A stretch of 64,000 bases of DNA, from the NCBI GenBank assembly GCA_964462945.1, contig CAYWZW010000014.1, forward strand, positions 1 to 64,000, written 5' to 3'. The position numbers were made by a program, and so were the translations under genes. The DNA comes from GCA-020343675 sp964462945. Lineage in GTDB: Bacteria; Planctomycetota; Phycisphaerae; Sedimentisphaerales; Anaerobacaceae. The notes below the pieces were generated by a model that was not told the DNA's origin, searched no databases, and saw nothing but the letters and a program-made list of their open reading frames with translations. Shown here piece by piece: positions 35,216 to 44,101 of the stretch (position 1 is its first letter; each line of letters opens with the position of its first letter).

Positions 35216-36283
35216 TCAGGTTTGAAATGGAAAGACGATATTCGCCTCGGCTTTGAGCGAGTTGATATACTCCTCGGCGAAGTCGGATTGTTTCTTGACT
35301 GTTAGCTGTTTTATTATGTCGTCTTTGGCTTGCTCAAACGCAACGACGCCGGCGTCTTTATGATCGGTTACTTTGATGATGTGGAATCCGTACTCGGTTT
35401 CCACCACGTCGCTGACTTGCCCGACGGCCAGCTCGAAAGCCACTTTCTCAAAAAGCGGCGTCGTTTGACCTCTTGGGAAGAAACCCAGATCGCCGCCGTT
35501 CGGAGCCGATGGACAGGTTGAGTGGGCTTTGGCTAACTCGGCCAAATCCGCTCCGTTCTTGATTTGCTTAAGCAGGTCCTCGGCCTTTGCTCTGGCCTTC
35601 GCCTTGGCCTGGTTTGGGTCGGTGTTGGGATCCGTGGGTGCGGCGGCTATGAGAATATGACTGGCTCTGACTTGTTCGGGTGTTTCGAACCGTTTCAGGT
35701 TTTCATCATAATGCTTCTTGGCCTCCTCTTCCGTGACGCTTATCTTTCCCGTCCACTGCATTTCCATGAACTTGGTGCGGGACAAGCCTTTGCGGACGTC
35801 GTTCTTCACGTCGTCAAAATTCTGACCATATTGCTCTATCTGCTTTTTGACTTCTTCCAGGGATAATAGCTGTCCCGGGCCCGAAGCGATTTCCCTGATC
35901 TTGTCAATGACTTCTTCTTCCGAGACGACGATGTTGGCTTCTTTTATCTTTTGATCCAGTAACTGCCTGCGTATCAACAGCTCCAGGGCCTGCTGTCTGA
36001 GCTGTTTCTTGTACTGGTCGGCAATCGCGGGAGCCAATTGTGTGGACTGTCTGGCGATGGTGTCAAGCTGAGGCTTGATGAGTGCGTCCACTTCGCCGGC
36101 GGCAATATCGATGCCGTTGACGGTCACGGCGACCTTGTTGGCGTCCGCTTCCGAAGGGGCGTTCGGTTCGGTTTTCGCAGCCCCTGTTTCCTTGGGGCTC
36201 TTGGGCTTACAGTTCAGACTCACGGCGGCAAAGAGTATCATAAGGCAGATGGGAATTCTTAAACCAAGAGACCAGGTTCTCAT
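35216..36283 (-). CDS. SurA/PpiC-type peptidylprolyl isomerase lipoprotein
   Basis: The 355-residue protein has a lipoprotein signal (MILFAAVSLNC), a helical SurA-N-like chaperone region (about residues 45-190, with IKPQLDTIARQS), and a parvulin domain (EQVRASHILIAA, DLAELAKAHSTCPSAPNGGDLGFFPRGQ in outline, YGFHIIKVTDHK). It should help fold proteins in the periplasm or outer membrane. It is convergent with the nagB side and separated from it by the MITE-like element. No partner gene is adjacent. Confidence 0.9.
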   Translation of the reverse strand: MRTWSLGLRIPICLMILFAAVSLNCKPKSPKETGAAKTEPNAPSEADANKVAVTVNGIDIAAGEVDALIKPQLDTIARQSTQLAPAIADQYKKQLRQQALELLIRRQLLDQKIKEANIVVSEEEVIDKIREIASGPGQLLSLEEVKKQIEQYGQNFDDVKNDVRKGLSRTKFMEMQWTGKISVTEEEAKKHYDENLKRFETPEQVRASHILIAAAPTDPNTDPNQAKAKARAKAEDLLKQIKNGADLAELAKAHSTCPSAPNGGDLGFFPRGQTTPLFEKVAFELAVGQVSDVVETEYGFHIIKVTDHKDAGVVAFEQAKDDIIKQLTVKKQSDFAEEYINSLKAEANIVFPFQT

Positions 36284-36560
36284 AACTTACCCTTTCGCAG
36301 GTTCAAAAACACAAAAAAAGACCCCTCACCAGGGCCGTATAAATGGATTATCCCGATCGCAGCCCAAGACGTCAAGCCTTATTTATCTTCAATCGTCAAT
36401 GCGGACCTGCTGCTTAATTACTTATTGGACATATTTTGAGGTATATTGCACCAAATCCAACCTTTGTCACGGCGCCGGGGAAATGATAGAATAGCGGCCG
36501 CAAACTTCTCGCCTCGTCGATCGAGGAGAAGGCAGGCTGTTTTCTTCTGGGAGGTTCATT

Positions 36561-37880
36561 ATGACTAAGGATGCAGCTAACAAGTCAGCCATGACCGGCA
36601 GAGAACGGGTCCTCGGGGCCCTAAACTACAAGCAGGTGGACCGAGTTCCCGTCGATCTGGGCGGGACGCTCGGCACAGGAGCGCACGTGAGCGTCATTGC
36701 GAATCTGCGTGCGGCCCTCGGTCTGGATAAGCCGGGGATGCCCGTGAAGGTTGTCGAGCCTTATCAAATGCTCGGCGAGGTTGCGGCCGATCTGCGGGAC
36801 CTGTTGAAAATCGACACGGTGAACCTGCCCGGACCGAAGAATCACTTTGGCTTTGCGAACACGGGCTGGAAGCCGTGGAAAACCTTTGACGGCACGGATG
36901 TGCTGGTTCCGGGCAAGTTCAATACCAGGCCGGAGCCGAACGGCGATATCCTCCAGTACCCGCAAGGGGATAAATCCGTGCCGGCCTCGGGGCGAATGCC
37001 GAAAGGCGGGTTTTATTTCGACGACATCGTTCGCCAGGAGCCGATTGACGAGGCGAAGCTCGACCCGGCTGATAACCTTGAAGATTTTGCGATTGTCAGC
37101 GACAAAGATTTGAAGGTTTATGAACAGCGGGCGCGCGAGCTTTATGACCATACCGACTTGGCCATTACGACGGGATTGCCCGGCACGGCCTTTGGGGACA
37201 TCGCACTGGTCCCTGCGGCGTTTCTAAAACATCCGAAGGGAATTCGTGGCATTGAAGAGTGGTACATCAGCACGGTCTCCCGAAGAGAATATGTCAGGGA
37301 GGTTTTCGCCGGCCAGGCGGAGATCGCAATTAAGAATCTCGAGCGGATTTACCAGGCCGTTGGCGACCGGATCCAGGCCGTATGGCTGGATGGGACCGAC
37401 CTGGCGGCACAGAATACGCTCTTCTGCGGACCTGACACCTACCGGGAACTCTATCTGCCGTTCAGCAGAAAGCTCAACGACTGGATTCACGCTCATACCA
37501 AATGGAAGACGATGAAGCACTGCTGCGGGGGCTGTGAGCCGCTGATTGAAGGGTTCATCGAGGCCGGTTTCGATATTCTCAATCCCGTCCAGACCTCCGC
37601 CCAGGGGATGGACCCGCAGCACTTAGTGGACAAATATGGCGGCAGGATCGTCTTTTGGGGAGGCGGCGTGGATACACAGAAGACGTTGCCGTTCGGTGAG
37701 CCTGACCAGGTCCGCCGCGAGGTCAAAGAGCGCGTTCGCACGTTCGGTGCAAAAAAGGGTTTTATCTTCGCTACCGTTCACAACATTCAGTGCAACACAC
37801 CCACCCAGAACGTCCTGGCCATGTTTGAGGCGTTGGGCAGAGCCCCCGCGTCTGCTTGGCGCAGACAAGCGCGGGGGTAG
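36561..37880 (+). CDS. Uroporphyrinogen decarboxylase-family protein
   Basis: The 439-residue protein has the URO-D barrel: RERVLGALNYKQVDRVPVD at the start, a FWGGGVDTQKTLPFG strand and the KTMKHCCGGCEPLIEGFIEAG segment, whose His-Cys-Cys pattern recalls the zinc site of methylcobamide:CoM methyltransferases (MtaA/CmuA branch) more than heme-making HemE. In planctomycetes such genes often sit with glycan-degradation genes, as here; their reaction is unknown. A GGGAGG box precedes the ATG. The last residues (PASAWRRQARG) are encoded by a palindrome that runs to the stop codon. GH2 starts 12 bases later. Confidence 0.82.
   Translation: MTKDAANKSAMTGRERVLGALNYKQVDRVPVDLGGTLGTGAHVSVIANLRAALGLDKPGMPVKVVEPYQMLGEVAADLRDLLKIDTVNLPGPKNHFGFANTGWKPWKTFDGTDVLVPGKFNTRPEPNGDILQYPQGDKSVPASGRMPKGGFYFDDIVRQEPIDEAKLDPADNLEDFAIVSDKDLKVYEQRARELYDHTDLAITTGLPGTAFGDIALVPAAFLKHPKGIRGIEEWYISTVSRREYVREVFAGQAEIAIKNLERIYQAVGDRIQAVWLDGTDLAAQNTLFCGPDTYRELYLPFSRKLNDWIHAHTKWKTMKHCCGGCEPLIEGFIEAGFDILNPVQTSAQGMDPQHLVDKYGGRIVFWGGGVDTQKTLPFGEPDQVRREVKERVRTFGAKKGFIFATVHNIQCNTPTQNVLAMFEALGRAPASAWRRQARG
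37843..37877. repeat. Palindrome at the 3' end of the URO-D-like gene
   Basis: CCCCCGCG (37843-37850) pairs with CGCGGGGG (37870-37877), and TCTGC with GCAGA inside it. It directly precedes the TAG stop and supplies the last eleven or so codons, so the protein tail appears to be derived from an inserted palindrome. Confidence 0.65.
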
Positions 37881-37892
37881 GAGAGAAAAACT

Positions 37893-40100
37893 ATGCAGGG
37901 TAAAAAGCAATCGTGCGGGACGCGCGTCGTGTTGTCAATCGCAATCGGTTTGCTCTTCAGTCCCGCACCAATTGAACCTGGGTGGGCGGTAGGCTCAAGC
38001 CAGACCATGGGCACTCGTCCCGGGCAATTGGTGCGGGATGCCGAGAGTGGCGGTCCGAGACGGATCATCAATCTGGATGGACAGTGGGAAATTGCCGAAG
38101 GCGGCATGGATTCGGTTCCTGCGAGTTTCGAGCACAAGGCACCGGTGCCGGGACTGGTGGATATGGCCGAGCCTGCCTTTGCAGAAGTCGGAAAAAAGAG
38201 CGAGCGACGTCAGGCCTTCTGGTATCGCCGCACCTTCAGCGTCGATGGGCCGATTCCTCCTGTTGCAATACTGAAGATTGGCAAAGCCAGGTACGGTACG
38301 AAGGTCTGGCTGAACGGACAAGTCGTCGGCGAGCACCTGCCGTGCTTTACGCCCGCGCTGCTGGATGTCAAGGCGTACCTCAAAGGCCAAGGGCAGCAGA
38401 ACGAGATGATCATCCGGGTCGGCGCCGACCGCGAATCGATGCCGGAAGGAATACCGACCGGCTGGGACTTCGAGAAGTATCTCTACATTCCCGGCATTTA
38501 TGATTCGGTTGAGCTGATTCTCACGGGCGAGCCTCACATCGTGAACATCCAGGCCGCTCCCGACCTTGCCAAAAGCAACGTCCGGGTCCAGGTCACGATT
38601 CGCAGCGGTCGTGAAATTCGCATGTTCGCCCTTGATTGCATCGTTCGCGAGGCATTATCGGGCCGGGAAGTAGGGCGAGAGGCTGCTAACCCAGCCATGA
38701 GTGAGAACGAGCAGAAGACGTTCGATTTCACGATTCCTATCAAGGACTGTCATCTCTGGTCGCCGGAGGATCCGTTCCTGTATGAGCTGGAGGTCAGCAC
38801 CAACTTCGACAGGCTGAAGGTTCGATTCGGCATGCGCTCGTTCAGGTTCGACAAGGACTCCGGCCGGGCCATCCTTAATGGTAAGCCGTACTATATGCGG
38901 GGAACCAACGTCTGTGCCTATCGCTTTTTCGAGGACGCCCAGCGGGGCGACAAACCCTGGCGGGCTGAGTGGGTACGGCGCCTGCATCGCAAATTCAAGA
39001 GCATGAACTGGAATTCGATTCGTTACTGCATCGGTTTTCCGCCCGAGATCTGGTACGACATTGCCGACGAGGAGGGCTTCTTGATTCAGGATGAATTTCC
39101 TATATGGCTGCTGGGCAAAGCGCCGGAGAATCCCACAAGCGAAAAGATCATTCCGGAATATACCGAGTGGATGCGCGAGCGATGGAACCATCCGTGCGTC
39201 GTTATCTGGGACGCACAAAACGAAAGCGTCACCGAGGAAACCGGCAAAGCGATCGCCGCCGTGCGTGATCTGGATTTGTCAAACCGGCCCTGGGATAACG
39301 GCTGGGCCGCCCCCCAGAGCGACGCCGATTGCATCGAGACCCATCCGTACCTGTTCAGCGTCATCCAGTGGGGTCGAGGTAAATTTCGCCTGTCTGATCT
39401 GGCCCACACATCTGCCCAGCCACCTGTCAGAGACGTCCAAAAAAATTACCGGCTCCCGATTATCATCAACGAGTATGCCTGGCTGTGGCTCAATCGCGAT
39501 GGCACGACCACGTGCCTGACGGACAAGATATATGAGTATCTGCTCGGGCCGAATTCCACCGTCGCTCAGCGGCGTTTGCTCTACGCTCGTTACTTAGCCG
39601 CCTTGACCGAATTCTGGCGAGGCCACCGTGAATGTGCCGGAGTGCTGCATTTTTGCGGATTAGGTTATTCGCGGCCCGGCGACAAGCCCCGGCCGGAAGG
39701 CGGCGCGACCAGCGACCATTTCATCGATCTGGAGAAGCTCACCTTTGAGCCCAGCTTCGAGAAGTACGTCCGCGATGCCTTTTCTCCGGTGGGACTGATG
39801 ATTGATTTCTGGGCGGAAGAGCTTGCCGGCGGCTCCGAGCACGAGTTCAAGGTTTTTGTAATAAACGACCTTCATAACGACTGGAAAGGGGCCGTTCGTC
39901 TGCGTATCGTGCGCGGCGGCCAGACCGTCGCGGAACAGTCTAAGAATTGCGACGTCGATAGTCTTGGCCGGGAAGTTCTGTCCTTTGTCCAGCAAATTCC
40001 AGAGAAAGCCGGAGATTATCAGCTCGTTGCAGAATTGGATAGGGCAAATGATGCAGTCGTGCAGAGCTTGCGAGATTTCAAAGTGGTTTCCGCCGAATAG
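37893..40100 (+). CDS. Glycoside hydrolase family 2 enzyme
   Basis: The 735-residue secreted protein has a signal peptide (VVLSIAIGLLFSPAP), a GH2 jelly roll (NLDGQWEIAEGG, FWYRRTFSVDG, KVWLNGQVVGEH), an Ig-like domain, and the barrel with acid/base Glu444 in VIWDAQNES and nucleophile Glu527 in IIINEYAWLW. It is distinct from the 994-residue GH2 at 18 kb. Residues about 23-49, between signal peptide and catalytic fold, are encoded by a palindrome (37961-38038). The sulfatase and sugar porter follow on the same strand, so sulfated glycans are the likely target (inference). Confidence 0.92.
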   Translation: MQGKKQSCGTRVVLSIAIGLLFSPAPIEPGWAVGSSQTMGTRPGQLVRDAESGGPRRIINLDGQWEIAEGGMDSVPASFEHKAPVPGLVDMAEPAFAEVGKKSERRQAFWYRRTFSVDGPIPPVAILKIGKARYGTKVWLNGQVVGEHLPCFTPALLDVKAYLKGQGQQNEMIIRVGADRESMPEGIPTGWDFEKYLYIPGIYDSVELILTGEPHIVNIQAAPDLAKSNVRVQVTIRSGREIRMFALDCIVREALSGREVGREAANPAMSENEQKTFDFTIPIKDCHLWSPEDPFLYELEVSTNFDRLKVRFGMRSFRFDKDSGRAILNGKPYYMRGTNVCAYRFFEDAQRGDKPWRAEWVRRLHRKFKSMNWNSIRYCIGFPPEIWYDIADEEGFLIQDEFPIWLLGKAPENPTSEKIIPEYTEWMRERWNHPCVVIWDAQNESVTEETGKAIAAVRDLDLSNRPWDNGWAAPQSDADCIETHPYLFSVIQWGRGKFRLSDLAHTSAQPPVRDVQKNYRLPIIINEYAWLWLNRDGTTTCLTDKIYEYLLGPNSTVAQRRLLYARYLAALTEFWRGHRECAGVLHFCGLGYSRPGDKPRPEGGATSDHFIDLEKLTFEPSFEKYVRDAFSPVGLMIDFWAEELAGGSEHEFKVFVINDLHNDWKGAVRLRIVRGGQTVAEQSKNCDVDSLGREVLSFVQQIPEKAGDYQLVAELDRANDAVVQSLRDFKVVSAE
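37961..38038. repeat. Palindrome within the second GH2 gene
   Basis: TCCCGCACCAATTG (37961-37974) is the exact reverse complement of CAATTGGTGCGGGA (38025-38038), a 14-bp inverted repeat enclosing 50 bases. It is carried in frame between the signal peptide and the first domain, where extra residues should be tolerated. Confidence 0.7.
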
Positions 40101-40153
40101 TACAAGCGTGGCTGTTGCTCTGTTGGGTCTGAATGAAGAAGGAGATGATAACA

Positions 40154-42088
40154 ATGGGCGCTTCTATTAGCACGCGTCGCGACTTTCTTAAAGCCGCAGG
40201 TTTCTATGCCTCGACGCTTTCCCTTTCAGGATGCGCCGCAGCTAAGAGGCGACGATCTGCTGCCGCGTCCAGGGAAAGACCCAATATTCTCTGGATCACG
40301 TGCGAAGATACCAGTCCCTACCTGGGCTGCTACGGCGACACCTATGCCATCACGCCGAATATAGACAAGCTGGCCGATGAAGGGGTGTTGTACACAAAGG
40401 CGTTTGCAACTGCGCCGGTATGCGCGCCGTCGCGGTCATGCCTGGTCACGGGAGTGTACGCGACCTCTCTTGGGACCCAGCATCTGCGTTCCGAGGTAGA
40501 ACTGCCGGAGAAGATTAAGTGCTTTCCGGAATATCTTCGAGCGGCCGGATACTACTGCTCGAATAACTACAAGAAGGACTACAACTTCATTGATGTCAAC
40601 GTCTGGGACGAATCGAGCCGCGAGGCGCACTGGCGTAAGCGCAAATCCGGCCAGCCGTTTTTCAGCGTGTTCAATTTTGTCTCCACGCACCAGGGGCAGA
40701 TTAACGGTTCCGACGAGGAATTTCTTGCCAACTACGGCTCGAAACTCAAGCCCGAAGAGCGTCACGATCCGGCTAAAGTCTCTCTTCCGCCGTATTATCC
40801 CGATACTCCGTTTGTGCGGAAAATCTGGGCCCGCTACTACGATCTGATTACCTTTATGGACAAGCAGGTCGGCGAATTGCTCAGCCAGCTCGAAGCCGAC
40901 GGCCTGACCGACGACACCATCGTATTCTTCTTCTCGGACCACGGGCTGGGCATTCCTCGGTTCAAAAGAACGCTTTATGATACGGGCCTTCACGTCCCGT
41001 TGATTATCTGCTTCCCGCAGCGCTATCGGCACCTTGCACCGCACCAGCCGGGCGGCAGAACCGGCAGATTGGTCAGCTTTGTCGATTTTGGCCCGACCGT
41101 CCTGAGTTTGGCAGGATTGCCGACCCCGATCTACATGCAGGGCCGGGCGTTCCTTAGTAGCAGGGCGGGAGCGCCGCGAGAATACATCTTCGGAGCGTCG
41201 AGCCGGGTTGACGAGGCTTATGATTGCTCGCGCTGCGTCCGCGATAAGCGGTACAAGTACATTCGCAACTTCATGCCTCATTTGCCGTACATCCAGCCGA
41301 GCGAGTATTGCGACAGGGCGGAAATTATGCACGAATTGAGGCGGGCGGTTGCAGAAGAAGAGCTTTCGCCGGTACAAAGACTGCTCTGGGCACCAGCCAA
41401 GCCGGTCGAAGAACTCTACGACACGTTTGCGGACCCGCACGAAATTGACAATCTGGCGGGCAGCCCGCAGCACCGCAAGATTCTTGAGAAGCTGCGTACG
41501 GTGCTCCGTGGATGGATGCTCCAGACGTGCGATACGGGCCTGCTGCCGGAAGCGGAAATGCACATTCGCGCCGAAGGCTCAACGCCGTATGAAATCGTAC
41601 GAGATCCCAGCACGTTTCCTCAGCAGCGTGCTCTTGCCGCCGCCGAGCTGGCCGGCAAAGGACCGGAGAACGTCCCCAGGCTGATTAAGTTGTTGGGTGA
41701 TTCGGACAGCGCAGTTCGCTATTGGGCTGTGGTGGCTCTAACCGCGCTGGGTTCGCAAGCGAAGTCTGCCGCCGATGCGCTGGCCGCCCGGCTGGGAGAT
41801 TCGAGCCCGAATGTCCGGTTCGCCGCCGCCGGGGCGTTGTGCAAACTGGGGCTTTGTGAAGAGGCTTTGCCGGTGTTGGCCGAGGGCCTGGAGGACGAGC
41901 GTGAAGAAACGGTCCTGCACGCTGCACGCGAGATCCAGGGACTCGGCAGGAAGGCTCAGCCAATTATCGCTCAAATCGAGCAGGCCCAGGCAAGATGCAA
42001 GCTGCCGGATGGCACATACAAGAATGACAATCATGCGACGTTTATCGACTGGGCTCTGAAATATGCTTTGGAGAGTTGCCGGGAATGA
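40154..42088 (+). CDS. TAT-exported Cys-type sulfatase with HEAT-repeat C terminus
   Basis: The 644-residue protein has a twin-arginine signal (STRRDFLKAAGFYASTLSLSGC, quoted as RRDFLKAAG) ending at a lipobox-like cysteine. The sulfatase core includes NILWITCEDTSPYLGCYGD (metal Asp), CAPSR with Cys90 as the formylglycine site, and FFFSDHGLGIPRFKRT. It resembles the N-sulfoglucosamine sulfohydrolase / S1 group. The C-terminal 150 residues are HEAT-like helical repeats (AVRYWAVVALTALGSQA, NVRFAAAGALCKLG), an unusual addition. The start at 40154 has an AAGGAG box 9 bases upstream. It overlaps the porter gene by ATGA. A formylglycine-generating enzyme is needed but not in the window. Confidence 0.93.
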   Translation: MGASISTRRDFLKAAGFYASTLSLSGCAAAKRRRSAAASRERPNILWITCEDTSPYLGCYGDTYAITPNIDKLADEGVLYTKAFATAPVCAPSRSCLVTGVYATSLGTQHLRSEVELPEKIKCFPEYLRAAGYYCSNNYKKDYNFIDVNVWDESSREAHWRKRKSGQPFFSVFNFVSTHQGQINGSDEEFLANYGSKLKPEERHDPAKVSLPPYYPDTPFVRKIWARYYDLITFMDKQVGELLSQLEADGLTDDTIVFFFSDHGLGIPRFKRTLYDTGLHVPLIICFPQRYRHLAPHQPGGRTGRLVSFVDFGPTVLSLAGLPTPIYMQGRAFLSSRAGAPREYIFGASSRVDEAYDCSRCVRDKRYKYIRNFMPHLPYIQPSEYCDRAEIMHELRRAVAEEELSPVQRLLWAPAKPVEELYDTFADPHEIDNLAGSPQHRKILEKLRTVLRGWMLQTCDTGLLPEAEMHIRAEGSTPYEIVRDPSTFPQQRALAAAELAGKGPENVPRLIKLLGDSDSAVRYWAVVALTALGSQAKSAADALAARLGDSSPNVRFAAAGALCKLGLCEEALPVLAEGLEDEREETVLHAAREIQGLGRKAQPIIAQIEQAQARCKLPDGTYKNDNHATFIDWALKYALESCRE

Positions 42089-43488
42089 AATCATCAGGAG
42101 ACCATGAGAGCCGGCTATCAGCGGCGCAGACGAGCGGCGTGTACGTGATGGTTGTGTGTCTTGTCGCCGCTCTGGGGGGACTGTTATTCGGCTACGACAC
42201 AGGAGTCATTAATGGTGCGATAGGGCCTCTGAAGGAGCACTTTGCCCTTGACGCGAATTGGACGGGCTGGGCGATGGGCTGCGCACTGCTGGGCTGTGCG
42301 ATTGGTGCAGGAGGCGCCGGCGCGGTGAGCGACCGGTTCGGCCGAAAAAGGGTGTTAATCCTCTCGGCTGTACTATTCTTCATCTCAGCGGTCGGGACCG
42401 CTATTCCCCGGACGATCACCGCCTTTATCATTTACCGCATCCTCGGCGGCGTTGGCGTCGGTGCGGCCTCGATTGCCTCGCCGATGTACATCGCGGAGAT
42501 CAGTCCGGCCCGAATCCGCGGCCGGATGGTCTCGATTAACCAGTTCGCCATCGTCACGGGCTTCCTCGTTGTCTATTTCGTCAATTATTTTGTCGCGCTT
42601 CAAGGCGACGTGGCATGGAATGAGCAATTGGGCTGGCGGTGGATGTTTGGCTCGGAGGCGCTGCCGGCGCTGCTGCTGCTGGTTCTGCTTTTCTTCGTGC
42701 CTGAGAGCCCTCGCTGGCTGACCAAACAAAACCGCGGCGATGAGGCGCTGGAGATTCTCACGCGAGTTGACGGGACTGAGTATGCCAGAACCGAGCTGCT
42801 GGAGATCAAGGATGCGATTGCTCACGAGAGCGGGTCGCTGACGCAACTGTTTCAGCCCGGCATGAAAATTGTATTGGTGATTGGGATTGTGCTGGCTGTT
42901 CTTCAGCAGGTGACGGGGATCAACGTTTTCCTGTACTTCGGGACCGAGATCTTCAAGAAGATGGGCTCCGAAACGAACGTCGCCCTTCTTCAAACGGTGA
43001 TCGTCGGTGTGGTAAACCTGAGTTTTACCGTCGTCGCCATCTGGACGGTGGATCGGCTGGGCCGACGACCTTTGATGATGGTCGGCTCGGCCGGGATGGG
43101 CGTTTCCCTGCTGGCGATGGGTTTGGCGGCGTACTTCCAGAGAACGGAATTGTGGGTCCTCTTGTTCATCCTCGGCTATATCGCCTGCTTCGCCCTTTCG
43201 GTCGGGCCGGTGACGTGGGTGATCCTGTCGGAGATTTTCCCCACGCGGATTCGGGGCAGAGCCATGGCCATCGCGACGGTGTGCCTGTGGGTCGCAAACT
43301 ACGTTATCTCGCAGACGTTTCCCATGATGGACGAGAACACGTGGCTGCTTGAGACGTTTGGTCACGCGTTCCCGTTTTGGCTGTACGGCATCTTTTGCGT
43401 TGTCCTGCTGATTTTTGTCTGGCGGCTTGTACCGGAAACCAAGGGCAAGACGCTCGAAGAGATAGAAAAACGGTGGACCGCCACTTAA
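42085..43488 (+). CDS. MFS sugar porter (SP family)
   Basis: The 467-residue protein has twelve hydrophobic segments and the signatures GGLLFGYDTGVINGAIG, SDRFGRKRVL, PESPRWLTK, DRLGRRPL and PETKGKTLEEIEKRW. It should import the monosaccharide released by the neighbouring GH2 enzyme and sulfatase. Its ATG overlaps the sulfatase stop (ATGA at 42085-42088), showing tight coupling. It is a paralogue of the porter at 16655-18079, which is likewise beside a GH2 gene. Confidence 0.94.
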   Translation: MKSSGDHESRLSAAQTSGVYVMVVCLVAALGGLLFGYDTGVINGAIGPLKEHFALDANWTGWAMGCALLGCAIGAGGAGAVSDRFGRKRVLILSAVLFFISAVGTAIPRTITAFIIYRILGGVGVGAASIASPMYIAEISPARIRGRMVSINQFAIVTGFLVVYFVNYFVALQGDVAWNEQLGWRWMFGSEALPALLLLVLLFFVPESPRWLTKQNRGDEALEILTRVDGTEYARTELLEIKDAIAHESGSLTQLFQPGMKIVLVIGIVLAVLQQVTGINVFLYFGTEIFKKMGSETNVALLQTVIVGVVNLSFTVVAIWTVDRLGRRPLMMVGSAGMGVSLLAMGLAAYFQRTELWVLLFILGYIACFALSVGPVTWVILSEIFPTRIRGRAMAIATVCLWVANYVISQTFPMMDENTWLLETFGHAFPFWLYGIFCVVLLIFVWRLVPETKGKTLEEIEKRWTAT

Positions 43489-43530
43489 GAGTAGATGAGT
43501 AAATGGGTAGATGAGTAGATGCGTAGATGA
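43489..43530. repeat. Degenerate GTAGATGA tandem repeat
   Basis: Five or so imperfect copies of GTAGATGAGT run directly after the sugar-porter stop. It is one of several short repeat types found only between genes in this window. Confidence 0.6.
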
Positions 43531-43580
43531 GTGATCGCATTCACGCATATACGCAATACGAGATGCAGTTTCCACAGCGA

Positions 43581-43982
43581 ATGAGTGTTCAGAGCCACAC
43601 GATAGCGATCGTGCCTCGATACGCTGAGACCGACAAGGGCGGCGTCGTTCATCACAGCGTCTATCCAATCTGGTTTGAGATGGGGCGCACGGAGCTTTTG
43701 CGCGCCAACGGGCTGGCCTACAAAGACATTGAGCAGGCGGGCGTGTTTTTTGTCGTGGCCCGGTTACAGATAAAATATCGCCGGCCCGCACAGTACGATG
43801 AGAAGCTGGAGCTGGAAACCACCTGCTCGCTGGTCACTCCCGGCAAGGTCGAGCACGTTTACAAGCTGACACGCTGCTGTGACGGGGTGATCCTGGCCGA
43901 GGGAACCAGCACGTTAGCCTGCGTGAACGCCCAGGGCAAGATCCGAAGAGTACCTGAATTCATGCAGCCCAAACCCCATTAG
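43581..43982 (+). CDS. Acyl-CoA thioesterase (YbgC / 4-HBT hotdog family)
   Basis: The 133-residue protein is a single hotdog domain: PRYAETDKGGVVHHSVYPIW (the catalytic Asp of the Y-x-E-T-D-x-x-G-V-V/I-H motif) and WFEMGRTELLRANG, then a long strand LQIKYRRPAQYDE. It hydrolyses acyl-CoA thioesters; in Gram-negatives YbgC-like enzymes act near the Tol-Pal/phospholipid system, but no tol genes are here. The start is uncertain: 43581 gives a normal family length, while 43563 and 43527 are upstream ATGs, the last inside a tandem repeat. Confidence 0.85.
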   Translation: MSVQSHTIAIVPRYAETDKGGVVHHSVYPIWFEMGRTELLRANGLAYKDIEQAGVFFVVARLQIKYRRPAQYDEKLELETTCSLVTPGKVEHVYKLTRCCDGVILAEGTSTLACVNAQGKIRRVPEFMQPKPH

Positions 43983-44101
43983 AGACACGACAAGCATCGG
44001 CGCCGCGCGAAAGGCGAACGTACGGGCCGGGTGCGTCAGAAAAAGCAGTTCATTTGCGGTTTTCAATTGACAATCGGCAGTCGAAAATCGACAATTCATT
44101 C

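Noticed and set aside
40133..40153. Upstream ATG for the sulfatase
   Set aside because: The AAGGAG box lies within those codons and is correctly spaced for the ATG at 40154.
43489..43530. CRISPR-like array
   Set aside because: The repeats are short, contiguous and degenerate, with no spacers and no cas genes in the window.
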